Shown here piece after piece: positions 23,651-36,600 of a DNA stretch of 64,000 nucleotides. Source of the stretch: Colletes latitarsis (Eukaryota; Arthropoda; Insecta; Hymenoptera; Colletidae). The translations under genes were made by a program, and so were the position numbers. Where the stretch lies: contig NC_135136.1 of assembly GCF_051014445.1 (NCBI RefSeq), positions 42,356,001 to 42,420,000 of the forward strand. The letters run 5' to 3'. Below the pieces are notes generated by a model. The model worked only from the letters and a program-made list of their open reading frames with translations. It ran no database searches and had not been told where the DNA came from. Position 1 is the stretch's first letter. Each line of letters begins with the position of its first letter.

Positions 23651-26600
23651 AATGTTAATCTTTATTAATACACGAATCGCGCACGCTGAATAAATACAAG
23701 CAACGAGGAATGATTTCGTTTCAGCTATCCGGAGAGAATCGTATCGGTTATTCGATGGATACCGTAGCGTGTTTCAAGTATCCTGGTTACGTTGTAGTAA
23801 CATTCCGTCGACTGCTCGAACCGAAGATAATTTCCAGTAAATATTGAACTTCCCGGAGAGCAAGGATTTGGTGGGAAAATCACAGCCTCCCCCTCGTCCA
23901 CGAGAACCATAACTCTAATTCTTCCCTGAAACCTGACCGGCGAAATAGCACGGCGCGTGGACGAGGCATCCGCAAAATTTAATTCGCCTGCAAACACTTC
24001 GTAAACTACGCGGCAAACGACCGCACGGATTCCGCTCGGAAAACTCGCGGAACGACGAATTTTGTTCGGCGCGCGTTCGAAACGGCCGTTGCAACTGAAA
24101 CAGCAACGATAAAAATAAAGAAAAAAGGCGGATGGAAAAAGTGAAAGAGCACAAACGACTGCGCAGATTACAGCAGAGGTGCGTCGAAAAGTAACGAGAG
24201 CACGGTTAATACGGACGAAAGAGGGTTAGGAGCGGAGATGCGCGGAGAAAAAACGAAATGAACGGGCGAAACACGCGGAAAAATTGTTGGCCGATTTATT
24301 CGGTACGCGGAAAGGTCACGTATCTCCGGTCGATCATCGAACGAAAAACGACGCGCGTCACGAATCGCGAAATTAGCATTTCCCTCGGGCCGTTACCGAT
24401 TTTCATGCTCGCCCAACACCGCCACCCCCGCCATCCCCGCCCCGTTCTCGCGACACCAGGCCGACGGTTTTGCAATTTCAGCACGGAGAACTCCGTTGCG
24501 GTAATCCGCAATGGCAGCTCGTGCGATATCGCAATTATGACGCTTCTGAATAAATTAGTCCGGCGTCATGGACGGATCGCGCGGCGCGTTTAACTAGATG
24601 CGCGACCGGTCTGTCACGTATCCGACAATGCTAACCGGTCCACGTTACGAGCCTCCGATGGGAGATCATCGATCTCGCGGCCCGTTCGGGGATCCTGGCT
24701 TTTTCCCTCCTGTGAATTTACAAATCAATCGTGACGTTCCTCAAGTTCTTTTTTTTTTATTAAAAATGTAGACGATCGTCGTTTATAATTTAAAAATTCT
24801 ATTTATATTTTAGTTTCGTACATTGCCTCGATGTTGCTTCCGTAAGCGAAAATCAGATTCGATGCATCGGAGGTGTTGCTGTCGATGGCATTGTTAACGA
24901 ACGTCGATGTCGCGGATCGCATTTTCGACCATTGTACATTTTACGAAACACGTATGGCACGTCATTGTATTTTGCTTGATTCAAATACGGGTACATTTTC
25001 CGTCTGCTCTATCGTTTAATTATACGCATAACCAGTGTGTTGCATAATGATGCGTGTAATTTGATAATAAACTTCTTGATTTCCAGTCAATCAATACGAT
25101 AACGTTCGGTGTAACCTTTAACGAATGAAATATCGATAACCCTTGTCCAACTATTGGTCGCTACTTTCCACTTTTATTACCGGGGCTAGCTTTTTATCGG
25201 GCCAGTCAACATAGTTTTTTTCATTTCGTATGTAAGTCGACGCTCCTTTAAACTCGATTAATCCCCGTCTACGTACGACCGTATATCTTTACAAATATAA
25301 TGTCCCGTCAGTGTATCATAATTACGGTGCTTTTAACTAAATTATGCTGGCGTCCCAACGCGTACACGGTGCACTTAACTCGATGCATCGCCTGTCACGC
25401 GTCGCACGCTCTCGCATCCCTAGGTTGCTGCGTTTCAAAAGTGCAAGCAGTCCTTTTAATATCCCAGCAATGTTCGAAGAAATCGGATTTGACGCCGACC
25501 ATCGACGTTCTTCCAACAGGAGCCTTTGCAAATATATTTTGGCAAGTGTATTCTTTAAGAAAGTTAAAAAGAAGGTCGATTTTTTCAAAGGTTCGCGGTA
25601 GAATAATCGCGGGTATCGAGATCACCGGATGGTGAAAAAATAACGGGTGTAACCGCGAACGGGGTTAACAGAATCCCGCGGTGGTGCGCGTTACAAAGGC
25701 CAGGGAAGAATTGATCCCGAGCGTTCGCGTTTCGTTTCGAAATCCTGTTATCGTGTTATCCGGGACGCGATCGATCCGCGCTTTGAAAAGTTTTCGAACG
25801 AGCGTCGAGCAGCGTCGGTCAGCCGCTTTATCCCGGTTGATAAACGTGTGCCACAAGGGTGTCTTGGAGGGATGGCCGAGGGGATGAACGGCGCAGTGCA
25901 TTATGCAGCGCGCATAATGCCGGAGCGCGCAGAGACAAATTGGACGACGAGGGTTGAACGAAACCGAGAGAAAGAGAGAAAAGAGTGCCGCAGCGGCACG
26001 AACCAAGGAAATAATAAAGCAACAGCGGCCCTGGGGGAGGAGAACGGGATTACAAACAACCGTTGCACGCATAAGCAATTCGAGGGATGCGTCGAAAAGT
26101 GGTTTTAAATTGATATTCACCGAGCTGGCCGGGACTGCGTACTTTCGATGCAGTAACTTTCTTCGTTGGCGTTGTTTCTCTTCGGGACGTAGAAAGCGCG
26201 GGGGAAATATTGCTGCAACGAAGATTGTTCCCTTCCGTGGCGAGAACGTAACAATTGTCTTTCGATGTGCTCGATTATGAGCGTCTCTATCGTTTCTGCA
26301 AATAGGAACAAATTTATTTTCGTAGCTTGATCGGTCGAAAGTCAGACTGCTCCGCTGAACTTTGATAACACAGGTTCGCGATCGCGGTACGGTGTTCGAA
26401 GCGATACCTTTAATTATCGTAACGCGGCTGAAAAGTATCCGGAATAAAGAAGACCGTCGACGCGGTCTCGGGGGTGCAACGAAACTGGCCAAAGTTCGAA
26501 TCCCCGCGATCGTTTCGCGGGCAAGAACGATGGTCGGGACGCGACGAGAACGCAAAGAGACTCGTTCTGCGTCAAGTATTATAAAAAATTGAAATAGAAG

Positions 26601-29055
26601 CGTGCTCGAACGGATCGGAAAATAACGAAAATTACGCGCGGCTAGATTTGCAAGAATTCGTCCAGTGAGTCGCGGAGAATGAAACGCGGAAAAAGAGCGT
26701 CGGCGATGGAAGAATTATGGAAAAGGAGAAAGCGCGAGCGGGATTCGGAAGAATGTAAATCCGGAGGGAAATAAATCGGCGTCTGGGAGCGGGGAATGGC
26801 GGCTGGGCGCGGCGGGGGTGGTTTAAGGATTGCAGTGACGTCACTGGAGAAAACACGGAACGACGACGAAAGGATCGAGAAAAATAAACTACCGGCGCTA
26901 AGCATCGCGAATGCATATTCACGGGGGGGAAAAAAACACCGGGTCTCTAAATCCTCGACGAGAATTTCAGATCGTCTGGCTTCGAATTCTACGCGAGAGC
27001 TCGGCTCGGTACGCGGCCACTTCCGGTCTGGGTACGCGGTCCCGCGAGGCGTATCGCCGTTGCGCTCGCGAGCGCGTCTTCATTTCGGATTCATCCCGAA
27101 AATGAATTTTAGATTGCAGCACGGTTGCGTATCCGCACCTGCGCGCGCCGCCGCGGCGGTTCCTCCTACTTCCGGGTTCGGTTACGACCGCTGGTCCCGC
27201 GCAACTAAATAAATAAGCAAACAAATGAATAAATAAAAGGGGGGTGTGATGCCCGAGGGAATTTATTCGCTGATTCCGAGGCTCGCAATCCCAGACCGAG
27301 CCGCGATTTACGGCGCTGTTCGCGAGCCGGTCTGCCCTCCGCGTCTCGCGATCGATTCGCCTGCTTGTAAATCAACCTTATAAGCGAGAGAAAACGGCCG
27401 TTGGAAAATTCTGATAACTCCGTCGGACGAGCTAACGAGCGCGTCATTTCCACCGGACGATTCCAAAGCCGCCTTTATCGCCAACAATTGAAACGCGAAG
27501 ACCCTTTGTTGTTGCTTCCGCGTTCTGGTAAGCGGCCAAGTCGCTCGTTTATTTTATTCTATCCTGTGTTTACGAGGGACTCGATTTTTTATGCGAAACT
27601 TTCCGTCGGCGTTTGGCAATCGCCGTCCCGGCGATGCTCGAAGAAAAAGAATTACCAAACGATCTCCGAGTCCGGTGCCAAGTTTCGACCAAATTACGCC
27701 CGGCATTTAATTCAACCGTGGATCAACTTTCGCGTTTCTCCTGTAATTAACAATCCCTACCCCCCCAACAACGCGAAAACTGCTAACTGCGACGCTCGGA
27801 TACTTGCGTACCGCGTTCAACAGCGTTCCGAATACGAATCCGATACCTTGAAACGGCCCGTCAACGCGTTCGCAATTACCGAACTGTACAATTCGTTGCC
27901 GTATCGCGGCTTATTACATTAAACAAGCCGCGTTGCAAGTAATTGTTCCGGTAATAACAGCCAGCCGCGAGCGGCATTAATAATTTCCCAAATAATAGCG
28001 GCCCTACTGCGAGCGTCATATTTTCGTGACAGCCTTTGTTCGTCGGTATATTACATTACCTTGCCGCGATATGTAGAGCACGACGATGGTACTTGGCTGC
28101 AACGACCGGGCAAAAATAACCTACCGGCGAATCGAAAAACAGAAACCACGGTACGCCGCGATGGGAAGAGCTGTTTTGCTTTTCTTCTCTGCGAACCTAC
28201 CGCGCTAGAATCAAGGAAACAATCGACGGTTCGCTCTGACCCGGAGTTTCCACTCCGTAAACTACCCTCGAACCTACCGAGATTTTCCCTCTCGATCTCT
28301 AAATTCGTTGGTACCGGTATTTTAAAAATACCACGCATACCCAGAACCAATAAACTCGTCGGTCTGTGAAAAGAGAAACCAGTGATTTAGATTTCTCACT
28401 TTCCGATGGCGTTATCCCTTTCGATCCTATTCGGTCGTTTGGAATTAATTACTTACACGAATGCCGTGCCTTAAGGAGACGGAAAACCACGATGGTGCGG
28501 CCGAACCGCAAATATCGTTGAAAGCGTGTACGACGAATGGATAACGCGTCGAACGAGCTAGGACTCGATCCGTGCTGCTAACATTTCCGCGGAAATCGCG
28601 CGCGATTTAATTCCAAGGGCCGTGGATTGTTCGAAAGAAAACCAGACAGTAGAGAAAGAAGACAGACACGACGGTCGGGAACGAACGGAGAATAGAGAAA
28701 GCCACGGATACAAGCCATGACGATTGTTCCGCTTGTTGCGTGGCTGAAGGTACGATTCGCATTGTCGTCCGAACTTTTCAACGATTGTTTCAGCGAACGA
28801 AACCGATACAACGTCCGATGGGGATCGAGAAAACGTCGGCTCTGTTTGAAAGCTACTCGTTCCAGGCCCTTTTCCCCCGCAGGCTTTTCCTATCTTCTCC
28901 TCCGCCGTGACTACGCCAACCGAGAGCCCTTTTCCCTGGCAAAAATATGGATCGAACAAGTAAACGGGAATGCTCACGGGAGCAGCTTACCGAACAAAAA
29001 TCGGCGCGCCTTTGTTCCATGATTTTTATCGCTGTCGTGTGGACGTTCCACCGCA
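23651..29055. other. No recognisable gene
   Basis: CpG-rich unique DNA. Includes the longest open frame of the window (26555-25665 minus, 296 codons), whose translation is low-information and shows no domain. A 14-bp CRE palindrome lies at 26833-26846. Confidence 0.6.
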
Positions 29056-30566
29056 GACAAGATATAGGAGTAGACCTTAAATATTATGGGCATTCGTAAA
29101 CCATTCCTGGCCCAGCCTCAAATTTTTCGCCGAAAAAAAAGATTTCAAATCGTTCCAAAAAAATTATTCTTAGTTGCAGGAGTCGATAGCAATCATTCTT
29201 GGTCAACAGGCATACCCCCGAAATCCTACCCATTTCTGAGAAAAAAATTCGAATAGGTGTGAAATTTTTAGACGAAATTAAAAAATTTCAAATCATACTA
29301 AAAAAATTATATTTAGTTACAAGGGTCCATTACAATCATTTTTGGTCATTATACATACCTGCGAAATCCTACGCATTTTCGAGAAAAAAATTACTTACCG
29401 AAAATCTAATGTGAGGCCAGAAATGCTGCCCTGAATTTTCATGCGAGTCTTTAAAACGTCATAACTTCTGAACTGATTGGACGATTTTAATGTTTAAAAA
29501 AGCAAACTACACGTATTTTAGTGTAGAATATGTAGAAATCGCAAAAATATTCGAAAAGTTGTTCCTTGACACCGTAAAGTTAGGAAAACCCCATAGAAAT
29601 GGTCCAATTTTCAAACAGCCATAACTCCTACAATTGTGAATATATTTCCATGAAAGTTTTTTCTGAAGTAGAGCTCATGCGTACCTACAGAAAGGAATTA
29701 GACAACATTTCTGTAGGGCGTCAAACAAAATTACTAAAAATGAAAAAGGAATTTTTAAGAAAAATCGACAGGGGGTAGGTGCCTCATTTTTGCGACGAAA
29801 ATGAAAAGTTTCAAATCGTTCTAAAAAAATTATTATCAGTTGCGGGGGTCAATTACAGTAATTTTTAGTCATTAGACATACCTTCGAAATCCTACCCACT
29901 TTGGAGAAAAAAATTCGAGAAGGTGTGAAATTTTTCGAGAAAATTAAAAAATTCCAAATCGTTTTATAAAAATTATTTTTAGTTGCAGGGCTCAATAACA
30001 ATCATTTTTAGTCATTAGACATACCCTCGAAATCCTACCCACTTTGGAGAAAAAAATTCGAGAAGGTGTGAAATTTTTCGAGAAAATTAAAAAATTCCAA
30101 ATCGTTTTATAAAAATTATTTTTAGTTGCAGGGGTCAATAACAATCATTTTTGGTCAATAGGCATACCCCCAAAATCCTAACCAGTTTCGAGAAAAAAAT
30201 TCATTACTGAAAATATGATGTCTGACCATACGTTGATTGATTCCACTGAAATTTTATGCGTATCTTTAAAACACCATAACTTCTGAATGGATTGGACGAT
30301 TTTAATGTTTAAAAAAGCAAACTACGCGTATTTTAATGTAGAATATGTAGAAATTCAAAAACTATTCGAAAAGTTGTTCCTTGACCCCGTAAAGTTAGGA
30401 AAACCCCATAGAAATGATCCAATTTTCAAACAGCTATAATTCCTACAATAGTGAATATATTTCAATGAAACTTTTTTCTGAAGTAGAGCTCATGGGTATC
30501 TACAAAAAAGTATTAGACAACATTTCCATACAGCGTCAAACAAATTTATTAAAAATCAAATTTATA
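29056..30566. repeat. AT-rich composite tandem repeat, copy 1
   Basis: Alternating blocks of about 150 bases (A-type: TTTCAAATCGTTCTAAAAAA, GGGTCAATTACAATCATTTT, ATACCCCCGAAATCCTA, GAGAAAAAAATTC) and about 350 bases (B-type: CATAACTTCTGAACGGATTG, ATGTTTAAAAAAGCAAACTA, ATCGACAGGGGGTAGGTGC). B-block landmarks stand at 29490 and 30305, 815 bases apart. Its left edge matches that of the copy at 41991. Short open frames inside are by-products. Confidence 0.9.
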
Positions 30567-30591
30567 TCGTTTTAAATTCGCAGCCATTAGC

Positions 30592-30638
30592 TCGGTGTTA
30601 CCCATGATGAAGAAGTTCTTCGTTGTGGGTAACACCGA
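30592..30638. repeat. 47-nt near-perfect palindrome (cruciform/hairpin)
   Basis: The outer 13 bases (TCGGTGTTACCCA) are exactly complementary to TGGGTAACACCGA at the other end. The inner GAAGAA pairs with TTCTTC around a single central G, and the four positions between could pair in RNA as A-U and G-U. It begins about 25 bases after the end of the first AT-rich array. Confidence 0.85.
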
Positions 30639-33600
30639 TTACCAGGTTTCACCACGAGGAGGTTGCTGCGAGTGGAGACCCGAAGGGAGATAGATGGAAA
30701 ATTCCTCAATTTTTCTTGGAAACGAGCAACGGTACTTAGATTTAATAATCGTCAAAACTACTTTCGCGTTTTGCAAATTCATTATTTGGATTTATCGATG
30801 CGAGAACCGAACGAAGAGACCGATTCCTTGGGACAAAAATATGGGGAGCGAGGTTTTCCCGTACGAGACTACTTTCCAGAAAATCGATGTCGTGCGATAG
30901 GGTACGCGCGCGCCATAGCTGTCATCTTGAGCCGTCACCCAATTTTCCAAGTCGATTTTCTCGTGAACAAACCTCCGCGTCGAAAGGTCCAACAAAATAC
31001 CCTAAAAACTATCGGAATCTTGTGCAAGGGACGTATTTCCACTGGGACCCGAAAATAGGATGGTACGAAAGCGCGAAGGATCGAAAAGAAGCGTCGAACG
31101 TTAAACAGGAAAAGTGTGAGAAATTGTAAGAAAAATTCGAACGAAACGAGGGTACCGGCCGAAACTTTCCAGCCCGTTTAAATTTTCCACGCTACTTATC
31201 GACACCCGGGAAACTGAAATCTGAAACTCCGCGGCGTGCACGGAGTTTCGTACGAAATACTCGAGGATATGCGTCCGGTGTCTATTATACGTACACGTGG
31301 CCGTACACACGGCCCCTGAACGCACACAACGGTATCGTAGTATCACTTTCCAAGAAGTTTAAGTTTAATTACTGGCTGATATGCGGCTACGGTCGGGAGC
31401 TGTTTACGGAAACACTCGCGAATGACCGTGGACACTGTAACTTTCGAGGAAACCCACGGAATGTATTAAAACCTCCGGGAACTTGGGCAAACTTTCCTCG
31501 GTAATGATGGTCGGAGAAGCGGGAAACGGGATACGTAGAGCCACGTGCGATTCAAATTTAGGAGACAACGCCTTTGCGATTTCGGAAATGTCGTTTGTTT
31601 GTCGTTGAAAAATAAACGCCAACCGTTGAAGGTACATACGTGCAGTAATGACCTTATCCCCGTCGTTTGATCGCTTCCCGCCACTTGTTGGAATTGCTCG
31701 TACAGGAGCACTAGCTTCCTCTGTTTGTACAAACGATTAAATATTTCAATGTTTGTACGCGGAACTTGGTTATACTCCGTATTCGAGCTGTGCCTTATTC
31801 TCGTTTCACGAAAAATTCGTAAACGCGATGGAAAATTATACGTTGCGTCGGATTTAGCGTTTGTTAGCCCGTACGGGCGGAGCCTGGCGGAAAAGGCGAG
31901 CATAAATTCCTGGTTTCGTGACCCGTTCCCGTAATCTTCGGGCAAAGTGAATTCCAGGAAAGCGGATAATTTTTATTCGCGAAGCGGGTCACGGCACGCG
32001 CGAGCGTTCGTTACCCGGGGAGCTTTCCGCGCGAATTTACAAACGATCTATTTTCCTTCTCTCTCCCGCGATCTCGTATCCGGTTTACGCCGAGGGATTT
32101 TCGAAAACTCGTGCGCGTTTCTTAATGGAATCACTGATGCTCGACGACCGCGCGCAACCTCGTCAGACTGGAAAAAAAATACCTCGCTACCTGTTAGGAA
32201 AACTGCGCGGAACGAAAACCGGAGGACGAAAATAGGGGGGGAAAAAAGAGTGTTCACCTGCGCCGTATCGCACGCGACCGCCGAGCCTTTTTTTCGTCCC
32301 TCGGTGAACGAAAACGAACGCAACCGAACAAAAAAAAAACGGGGAACAAAGGCCGCGGAAAAACGCGAAAAAAAGCGTCGCGCGAGCACTGTAACCGAAA
32401 AACAACCGCGAATAGTTTCGCGCCGGGATCGACACTCGCGGGTTCCGCGTTTAAATCATTATTTCCGGTTTGGATTTTTTCTTCCTCCCCGCCCTTCCGT
32501 GCACGCAACGAGTAAATCACGCGGGCGACGCGAACTGGCTGGAAAATGGAGCTAACGGGAAAAAAGCGGATTGGAAAAAAAGGAACGCGGAAAAGAGCGC
32601 TCGAGCGGCGAGGAAAGAAACCGAACGGAAGCTCGTAAAACTGAAACCAGAAAGAGAAAAACGGGCGCCAAGTGGCGCGCGTAGGGTGAGAAAAAGGAGT
32701 GGCGATTAAAAAATTGGACGAACAAAACTCCTGGAAGAGAGTGGAACGCGATGAAAGAGGAGAACCGTGAGTTTCGACGGAATAACGTGGGATCTGAGGT
32801 GAGATTTCGCTGGACGAATGAAATTGCCAGCTGCGATAGTCTATCGAGGGACACCCCACGAGCGAAGATGTCGATGGAAATTTTTTACACGTTGAAAAGT
32901 ACACAACGGACGCGCGGATGCGCTGGAAAAACTCGGAAATTTTTGGCGCGCTGAAAAATTTGACGCGAATTCCTTTGGATGTTGAAATATTCGGCGCGAA
33001 TGCTTTGACGCGCTGAAAAATTCATTGCAAATTGTTTGCACGACGGAAATTTTTCGATGCATCGAATAGTTTGTAACCAACCGAGCCCTGTCGTATTTGA
33101 AAACACATGCTAAACCTTTGTTTAAATTGCAATACGTAATAATTCCGAGTCGTTTTGCGCGTTCGATAATTCGACGACGTTCGTTCCGGGCAAGCTGAAA
33201 ATCTACTCGTAATTTGCGGTGGGAAATCGATCGAACAGAGGATTGGATTGTTTTCCAGTGCATTTTGCGTGGGCGAAGATTTGCGGAGCAGTGAATCTTC
33301 TTCTATCGGTAAAAAATTGCTACGCGAAGATTGCTCGCGTCGCTCAGCGATGAAGTTTTTATGGTCTTACATAAACTGCGGAATATAGAGTAGAGTCTTA
33401 GAGGGTCCCGAACCCTTATTTCCTACGCGATCGTGAGGGTTGGAGTTGTTTCGTCATGTTCCAACGAGTTGGCAAGTTGTTTAGACCGAAGTTCGATATT
33501 GACTGCATCGATCGTCGATAGTTTATTTTCTAAAAACCGGACAAGAGTATAATCAGAACCGAAGAAACGTTCGCGCAGATTGTACGATGGATCCCTTTCT

Positions 33601-36600
33601 ACGAGGCTCGTAATCCTGTAGATCTTTAGGCGGAGATCTGTTATAACGAGTCTTTAAGTCCCAACGAGGTGTAGAATCGATTTAATTAGTCGAGAGTGGC
33701 TTCTCGCGCAAGAACTTGAACGAGAACGGAATAATACCGGTGCTCGAAATATCGAGTAGGACCAGCGGCAAAGAGGAGGAAAGAAACGCAGACGCAAAAC
33801 GATGAATAAGGGAGAAAATTAACGCTTTTCCTCTCATTAACGTCATCTTCTCGTCGAACGAAACTTCCACGCGACGTTCATTAACGCCTCATTTTATGCA
33901 CGATAATTGAACTTTCATCGCGCCTCGCGTAATTCTGTTTTCGAATACGCGAAATCCTTTATCGCGAACGAAAACTCTCGAGCCGAGAGACGGTACGTCG
34001 CAGACGCAAAGAGATTGCTTTTTCTCAAGTTGTTTACTCGCGGGTAATAACAATGGAATCGAACGAAATAAATTATCAAAGGGACGACCGTTAAAGATCT
34101 CGGAAGATCAAACAGCGGTGTCGGCGCGAGGCGAAGAAAAGCGAGAAACTTTTTACTTTATGGTCTCGCGCGAGAAAAGAGATGCGTCCAAATTTCAGTG
34201 AAAAGTAGGAAAACTTGAAAAGAAAGATGTCTGGGTTAGGTGGGTGTCTTATGCAAAGAAACGGGAAAGCATTCTTCGTTTGGAACAAAAGGACTTCATT
34301 TTCGTCGCGACGTTACGGAGCCAAGTGAGAACTCTCCGGTTCGTTTACCGTAACAATTTATTTTCACGGTAATAACGATGGAAGAACATAAATTAGAATG
34401 CCCTTTGTTTGTCGGGAGATGACAAGAAAGCTTCACAGACCGCTGTGAGAATCAACCACTGTGCCAGAGATCGTAAGTTGTCGAATACCCGGAAACATTG
34501 GCCCCCCTCTTTAGATTCTTTGCGATCCACAAACTTACTGTAAAATTGTCCACTCTTTATTATTTTGCCCCTTATTGCGAGATTGTTTTTATCCGTGGAA
34601 CGTGCGAAGCGTAAGTATCCTTTTGAGAATTGTTAAAAATTGGCGCGGAGCGATAGCGGTTTTCAGGTGGAATCGGGGCTTCCGTGTAAATCTCTCGGAC
34701 ATTTTTGAGTTCGCTGAGTCGCGTAGTAAGCCCGGAGCTTATTCTTATTCTCGCGCGAGATGGAGGACGCGAAAATTTTGAAGCTGCGCGGCCGAGATAA
34801 AAGACGGGAGGGTACCATCGGGAAACGAAGGCCGGAGAAAAAAGGCGCGACGACGAAATAAAGGGGGGAAAAAAAATTAAATCCCGAGGAAAAAGAGACA
34901 TTAGATTTAAATTGACTGCCAGCTAAGCGTTCGGGCGCTTAATCTCTTTGTCGCGTTAACAATTGGAGGGGGCTGGTCGAAGAACGAGCGAACTAAAAGA
35001 GCGGACGGAAGCTCCTTGCCGCGAAACTTCGTGTTAAATCTTAATTCGCAAGGGCAGTTTGTTGAGAGTTGTTTTTGCCCCTGCACCTACTTTTAATTCC
35101 TCGGTCTCGCGCGGGATGTTCCAATTTTATTTTACGAACTTTGCTAGTAAATTCCGCGAATTACGTTTCTTACCGATTTTATTGGACCGAGTGGATTCAT
35201 TTCGCGCAACCTTTTAATTAGACACGAGTATTTCACGCGTATTCGAATCGAAAAGAATAATTATTCTAGTCCAGAGAAATATTTGTCGCGGTGTTGGGAA
35301 TTATTTGGTTCGAGTTTACGGTAGGTAGTTCGAAACCGACAAGCCAGAAGCAGAAATAGAAGATGATGGGCAGAACCGTTGAAGAAAAAAGGGTGAGAGG
35401 AGGTAAAAAGTTAGGAAAGTCGAGGTTAACGAGTTCGAACAAGCGGAATTGGATGACACGGGGAACGATGAACGAAGAAAACTGGAGGAAAACATAAGGG
35501 ATGAGAGAGAGAGAGAGCGTAGAGGGGTGGATCATCCGTCCTGAATTAAATTGGCCGCGGGCAAAATGCTCGTGAAACCGTGAAATTACCATTTTGAAGC
35601 GAGCGCCCGGTTTCAAAGCCATCTTTTTGCACGATCTGACAGCAGTTCCCCTATTGGTGACATTCGTGGACTTTTCTATTATCGTCGCCCAGCCCTTCGA
35701 ACACCTGTATTTTCATTCCGAGTTGGAATTAAGTTTTTTCTACATCGCCTGGGAATAACGAGCGATACGTTCGCGCGATGAAAAGCTGGGGATCCAACGA
35801 TCGAGGTTTTCGATTAAACGTTTCAAACGTTGTTTGAACACTTTGAGGTCTCGCGCTGTTCCAGATTTAACAGCCATAGTTTTTAAAGGGCGCTCGATAT
35901 TCCCAAAAAACGTCCATTTCCGAAAAAACCGTACAGTATTCTTTTAGGCGAGATCGTTAAATTCAACTGGTCGATCGTTTAGTCTAGAAAACAGAAAAAA
36001 AATCAACGGAGTCGCGAATCACGTGCGAAGAAAGTTTCGAAAGGAACGACGCGGCGAGGTTGAAGGCTTCCCTTGGCTGGAAAATTGCAGGGAAGCGGGT
36101 TTTCGAAGGGCAAGGGCTGCCTTTTAACGCGCTGCCCGATAAAGTTCTTTCATCCATTTTTCCCTTCCTCATAACGACACTAATTACGCGTGACCGCAAA
36201 TTAGCTTCCGGCCCGTTCGCAATCGAGGCGTTCCGAGCGAACTTGGAGAGTAAATTGAACGTGACCGCGGCGGACACGCGCGTACAGAAGCTGGTTTTCG
36301 TCGAAAATCCGCTCTTCCGACTTTTCCTCCCACGAGATCCACGGTTCCTCCCATTTTTACCCGAATCTCCTTCGCAACTAGCGTTTTCGAACGCGTCGTT
36401 ATTTCCACGTATTTTTTTTTCCGCTCGCGTCCCACGTCGCCAAATAGGATACGTTGGGGAAACGGATTGTTATTTTGTGTACGTTTTTTTTTTTTTATTT
36501 GTCCCACTGTCGCGTCTTTTATTCGTTATTTTACGTTTTTTCAATGGCGGTAAACCAGGGAACGCCGGGGAGAATGCTCGTTCACAGTTCGACGAGCGTA

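Noticed and set aside
26494..26504. GTTCGAATCCC, a tRNA B-box-like string
   Set aside because: No A box at the right distance and no cloverleaf; the same string type near 36990 and 51698 also fails. No tRNA genes were found.
25665..26555. Longest open frame in the window (296 codons, minus)
   Set aside because: Low-information, arginine/serine-rich translation with no domain, CpG-rich sequence with open frames on both strands, and no splice or start context. Chance frame.
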